Made by a program: the position numbers and the translations under genes. From Candidatus Stahliibacteriota bacterium (GTDB taxonomy: Bacteria > Hydrothermota > Tepidihabitantia > B3-TA06): a DNA stretch of 23,278 nucleotides. The stretch spans positions 1 through 23,278 of the forward strand of contig JAUVJT010000010.1 in NCBI GenBank assembly GCA_030592225.1, read 5' to 3'. The notes under the pieces are model-generated. The model was given only the letters and a program-made list of their open reading frames with translations. It had not been told where the DNA came from and ran no database searches. Position 1 is the stretch's first letter. Every line of letters begins with the position of its first letter. Of this stretch, positions 19,986-23,278 are shown piece after piece.

Positions 19986-20930
19986 ATGATCTTTGCGTTC
20001 TTCTTGCTTACAACCGTCGTTTCATCCGACACCCTGCCACCTGCAATAATACATATTGAGTTGGGTAAGGATACGCTTGCGTTGGCTGAGCCTGCTCTCT
20101 TAACCGTTACGCTTACCAATAACCTAGATAAAGAATTGGTTGTTGAAGCAGATCCTTTGCTCAATCTTATAGGAGGGCACAACGGGTTATCCCTTTTCCT
20201 GATTACCCCAGATGGAGAGCAGTCTGAATTTAAAAACGGTATGAACTACACTTATGAAGCAAAGTACTGGTTGCTTCCTCCGCAAGAAAGTCTGAGCGCC
20301 GTTCTCATAACATGGTGGACGCCGTTTGTGCCCCTTGAATATACCAAATCACTTGAAAATCTTCCTTCTGGTAACTATAAGCTCTTCGTTAGTTATAGCA
20401 TACCAGATCAAGGAAATGGTAAGGCTGTCGCAGTTTATTCAGATACGATTGAGTTTGTCTTTTTGCCTCTTAATAAGGATCATCGTCGCGTGATAAAGGA
20501 GCTGAACTCTCTTTCTATGGATTTCATGGGTTTGTACTTAAGAAGATCTACCCCTACATGGCAACGTATCCGGGATTCAAATACACCGTATAGCGAAGCG
20601 GCCTGGGCCATGCTTGTTACACTTCTCTACCGCATCGATTACGATCGCATCTATTATGATTCTTTAGAGATTGTAAAAAAGCGATTCTGTGAGGCATACC
20701 CTAATTCACAATTTATGCCTTACATACAAGAAGCACACTTCAGGATTTACAAATCAGGTCTTGCATATGAGTTTGGTGCATTGAATCGACCAAAGGAAAA
20801 CCTTCAACTAGATGCAGAAGCGGATTCTCTTCTCGAAGTGCTGGGTGACTATGTTCCGAAATCTTTTTGGGTACATAAATGGAAAACCAAGCTCCCGATA
20901 ATAACAGAGCAAGAAAGGAGAATGCGATGA
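19986..20930 (+). CDS. Secreted protein, first of a tandem paralog pair
   Basis: 314 aa. Signal peptide MIFAFFLLTTVVSS. Residues about 20-160 form a beta-rich domain beginning IHIELGKDTLALAEPALLTV, with LFLITPDGE and YSDTIEFVFLPL; this recalls BsuPI-like or Ig-like domains but I cannot assign a family. Residues about 190-270 contain RIRDSNTPYSEAAW and CEAYPNSQFMPYI, which look like TPR-type helices. Paralogous along its whole length to the next gene. GGAGGG lies 12 nt before the ATG, a long spacing. It ends ERRMR-stop, where the sequence also holds the ribosome binding site (AAAGGAG) and ATG of the next gene (ATGA overlap). Confidence 0.78.
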   Translation: MIFAFFLLTTVVSSDTLPPAIIHIELGKDTLALAEPALLTVTLTNNLDKELVVEADPLLNLIGGHNGLSLFLITPDGEQSEFKNGMNYTYEAKYWLLPPQESLSAVLITWWTPFVPLEYTKSLENLPSGNYKLFVSYSIPDQGNGKAVAVYSDTIEFVFLPLNKDHRRVIKELNSLSMDFMGLYLRRSTPTWQRIRDSNTPYSEAAWAMLVTLLYRIDYDRIYYDSLEIVKKRFCEAYPNSQFMPYIQEAHFRIYKSGLAYEFGALNRPKENLQLDAEADSLLEVLGDYVPKSFWVHKWKTKLPIITEQERRMR

Positions 20931-21847
20931 AACGCACCCTCCTTTTCCTCCTAATCCTATCCCTTACTCTGGCCGCACAGGATGCGGAGCGTGACGACGA
21001 AACCCCGCCGGTGTCCATACACCTTGAATTAGGCAAGGATACCTTGGCTTTGACTGAACCTACTATGCTGACAGCTAAACTGACCAATCTTTCGGGAAAT
21101 GATCTGGTAGTTGATTTGACGAGTACGTTTGGGTTCCCTTCTGCATTTGCACTTTTTTTAATTACACCTGAAGGAGAGGTGTCGCGTTACAGGGTAGGTA
21201 TATTTGTATCATATGCTTCTAGCACCAACATTTACTTTCTACTCCCCCCTGATGAACAGGCAACCAGGGCAACAATGATATGGTGGCAAAACTTTGTGCC
21301 TCTTCGCTATAAAGCTGCACTTGAAGACCTTCCTGCCGGAGACTACAAGATTTATTGCACTTACCGTTTGCCTGATGATAATTTGCTTATTTACTCGGAC
21401 ACGTCGGAGTTTGTGTTTCTTCCGCTCGAGGAAGAACACCTCCCCGCACTAACGGACATGAACTATCTCAAAGAGCCCCTCTCCAGTTCTGAAATAACAA
21501 ATACGAGGCTGGAACGGATCCGGGATTCGGACACCCCGTACAGCGAAGGGGCATGGGTAAAACTTCTCTTGCGAATCTATGACTACGATTCATTTAAGGC
21601 GGAAAAGTCTCGTTTCGACAAAGCTTACCCCAACTCACAGTTTGCACATTACTTGCTCGGAACTCAAAAGTCAACCTATCTGATGTGGGGGCATAATACA
21701 ATAAATACACTCAGTGAACGAATTGGCACCCCGGAATACGATTCGCTTATGATCCTGATAAGGAACGTAACACCTAGAGCGGTAAATGTGCTAATATTAG
21801 ATAATGAGGTTGAGAAACTATCAGAAGATGAAAGAAGGATGCGATGA
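20927..21847 (+). CDS. Secreted protein, second of the tandem paralog pair
   Basis: 306 aa. Signal peptide MKRTLLFLLILSLTLAAQ. The body repeats the layout of the previous gene: IHLELGKDTLALTEPTMLTA, LFLITPEGE, YSDTSEFVFLPLEEEH, RIRDSDTPYSEGAW, DKAYPNSQFAHYL, and the same ERRMR ending. The start ATG at 20927 overlaps the previous TGA (ATGA), with AAAGGAG 6 nt upstream; a longer in-frame reading from 20879 would precede the ribosome binding site and lack a signal peptide. Its own end (GAAGGATGCGATGA) likewise carries the start of the patatin gene. Function unknown; presumably works in the envelope with the patatin protein. Confidence 0.8.
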   Translation: MKRTLLFLLILSLTLAAQDAERDDETPPVSIHLELGKDTLALTEPTMLTAKLTNLSGNDLVVDLTSTFGFPSAFALFLITPEGEVSRYRVGIFVSYASSTNIYFLLPPDEQATRATMIWWQNFVPLRYKAALEDLPAGDYKIYCTYRLPDDNLLIYSDTSEFVFLPLEEEHLPALTDMNYLKEPLSSSEITNTRLERIRDSDTPYSEGAWVKLLLRIYDYDSFKAEKSRFDKAYPNSQFAHYLLGTQKSTYLMWGHNTINTLSERIGTPEYDSLMILIRNVTPRAVNVLILDNEVEKLSEDERRMR

Positions 21848-23278
21848 AAAGAATAGCGTTGACGCTTCTTATCCTTTCTACTCTCCTTCCCGCTCAGGAG
21901 ACCGACCGCGAGCCGTGGACTATCGGAGTGGCTTTATCCGGCGGGGCCGCGTTGGGGCTGGCGCATATCGGCATCCTCAAGGTGCTGGAGGAAGAGGGGA
22001 TACCCATTTCCTACATCTCCGGCACCAGCATGGGTTCCATCGTGGCGGCCATGTACGCGGCAGGCTACACCGCGGCTGAGATGGATAGCATCCTTACCAC
22101 GGTTGAGTGGAACGCCCTGTTTTCAGACCGCATTCCGGAGAACCGCATGAGCCTTGCCCGCCGCGAGGCAGGCAAGCGCAACCTGGTTGAGGTAACACAC
22201 CGCTGGTTCGTGCCCGGCATACCGTCGGGCGTGGTGTCGCTGCAGAACGTGGAAATATTCCTTACCGACCTTTTGGCGGAGCGTGCCTACGACGCGGGCT
22301 ACGACTTTGACAGTCTGGCCATACCTTTCCGCTGCGTTGCCGCCGACGTTACCTCGGGCGAGATGATGGTTTTTGCCGGCGGCAGCATGGTGGACGCCAT
22401 ACGTTCATCCATCGCCATCCCCGGGGTATTTGCACCGGCCCGGGTCGGTGGCCGTTACTTTATTGACGGCGGGGTGGTGCAGAACCTTCCGGTGGAGCCG
22501 CTACTGGAATTTGAGCCTGACTTCATCATTGCCTCGGACGTGATTCGCTGGACGCCCCAGGCGCGTAACATCATTGACGTGGTCACCCGCACCATGGCCA
22601 TCGTGACCGAGCAGAACCGTCGGGAACAGCGCAAACTGGCTTCGGTTGTCTTCTACCCCAACGTGGACGAATTCCTCCCCAGTGATTTCGGCAAGGCAGC
22701 CGAGCTGGTGGCAGCGGGAGAGGCTACCGCAAGGGCGGCCATGCCCGCCGTAAAACAGCGTCTGGGCGATCATCCACTGGTGCTGAGGCGCAACCCGCTT
22801 TACCCGCGTGCGAAGCCGGTGGTGGACGAGGTTCGCATCGAAGGGCTCAAGATTACCCGCGATGCGCTGGTGCGCCGCCACATAGCTACCCTTTCAGGGG
22901 ACACGCTTGATTTCGGCGTACTGGTTGCCGATCTTGAACGTCTGGTGCAGACCGGTCTGTTTAGGCACGTGAGCCACCGGCTGGAGTTTGAATACGAGCG
23001 AGTGGACGTCGTTTTCACGGTTGAAGAAAAGGACTACGGGCTTTACGGTATGAGCGTTTACTACGATAATCTTCTTGGTTTTGCGGTTCGCTTCGAGGTC
23101 GCCCAGGGCAACCTGTTCGGCACGGGCATCAGGCTTGGTTTCAGCACCATATTGGGAGAGCCTCGTGACTGGCGAGCGGGCATTACCGGTGCACGGCTGT
23201 TTGCCCTTCCCTTTACCTACCGCGTGGAAGGTTATCGAAACGTTACCCGCCATTCGTTTTACGAGCAGGGCTACTGGC
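21844..23278 (+). CDS. Patatin-like phospholipase with POTRA and surface-antigen barrel (3' end outside window)
   Basis: At least 478 aa, no stop before the window edge. Signal peptide MKRIALTLLILSTLLPAQ. Patatin domain about residues 26-270: oxyanion loop SGGAALGLAH (32-41), nucleophile GTSMG (Ser62), and the dyad acid in IDGG (Asp208), so a complete Ser-Asp lipase site. A POTRA-like domain follows (about 325-395, VDEVRIEGLKITRDALVRRH, DLERLVQTGLFRHV), then YGLYGMSVYYDNLLGFAVRF begins an Omp85-like barrel. This is the order of type Vd autotransporters such as PlpD and of RssA-plus-surface-antigen proteins. ATG 21844 overlaps the previous stop (ATGA), with GAAGGA upstream. Confidence 0.9.
   Translation, partial: MKRIALTLLILSTLLPAQETDREPWTIGVALSGGAALGLAHIGILKVLEEEGIPISYISGTSMGSIVAAMYAAGYTAAEMDSILTTVEWNALFSDRIPENRMSLARREAGKRNLVEVTHRWFVPGIPSGVVSLQNVEIFLTDLLAERAYDAGYDFDSLAIPFRCVAADVTSGEMMVFAGGSMVDAIRSSIAIPGVFAPARVGGRYFIDGGVVQNLPVEPLLEFEPDFIIASDVIRWTPQARNIIDVVTRTMAIVTEQNRREQRKLASVVFYPNVDEFLPSDFGKAAELVAAGEATARAAMPAVKQRLGDHPLVLRRNPLYPRAKPVVDEVRIEGLKITRDALVRRHIATLSGDTLDFGVLVADLERLVQTGLFRHVSHRLEFEYERVDVVFTVEEKDYGLYGMSVYYDNLLGFAVRFEVAQGNLFGTGIRLGFSTILGEPRDWRAGITGARLFALPFTYRVEGYRNVTRHSFYEQGYW

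Overview
The window reads as chromosomal DNA from an uncultivated diderm (Gram-negative-type) bacterium. Signs of an outer membrane are several lipobox lipoproteins, beta-barrel-like secreted proteins, a patatin-POTRA-barrel protein and a TonB C-terminal domain protein. The FlgD/T9SS-like C-terminal domain and the general gene style resemble candidate phyla such as WOR-3/Stahlbacteria, but that placement is inference only. Promoters are close to the sigma-70 consensus (TTGACA, 16-17 nt, TATAAT-like) and very easy to see. About half of the genes with their own promoter look leaderless: the -10 box ends only 5-6 nt before the start codon.

Layout. 1-328: 5' part of a GNAT acetyltransferase (minus). 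427-1263: lipoprotein with DUF4097-type repeats (minus). 1509-5088: minus-strand operon of an EIIA-CBS regulatory protein followed by two paralogous ArsB/NhaD-type ion transporters; this operon and the lipoprotein share GTGTTACGGG repeats next to their -35 boxes. 5245-6237: secreted protein. 6370-6444: tRNA-Pro(GGG). 6687-8217: minus operon of a barrel-like protein (apparent ATT start) and a lipoprotein alpha/beta hydrolase. 8323-8430: candidate structured RNA with its own terminator. 8546-9540: TonB-C lipoprotein and a DUF4203 membrane protein. 9687-10406: PlsC-type acyltransferase, divergent from a short orphan transcription unit. 10678-12166: a stand-alone HAMP protein, a soluble HAMP-histidine kinase and a DUF2007 protein. 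12167-12996: AT-rich island with one orphan gene. 13086-14657: phosphoglycerate mutase. 14812-16148: 8-TM protein and a V4R-like protein, followed by pseudogene debris. 16681-18994: small membrane protein, MarR regulator, glycerophosphodiester phosphodiesterase and a lipoprotein. 19211-23278: barrel protein, two tandem paralogous secreted proteins, and the 5' part of a patatin-type phospholipase.

The strongest discovery is the phosphoglycerate mutase. Its sequence is a circular permutation of cofactor-independent phosphoglycerate mutase (GpmI): the C-terminal half of the canonical enzyme comes first, then a short linker, then the canonical N-terminal half with the LDGWG and GNSEVGH motifs. 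Nearly all metal and active-site residues are retained. Other unusual points are widespread leaderless promoters, a duplicated promoter plus HAMP module forming a separate gene, a likely ATT start codon, two orphan terminators marking unannotated small transcripts, and a possible shared operator.
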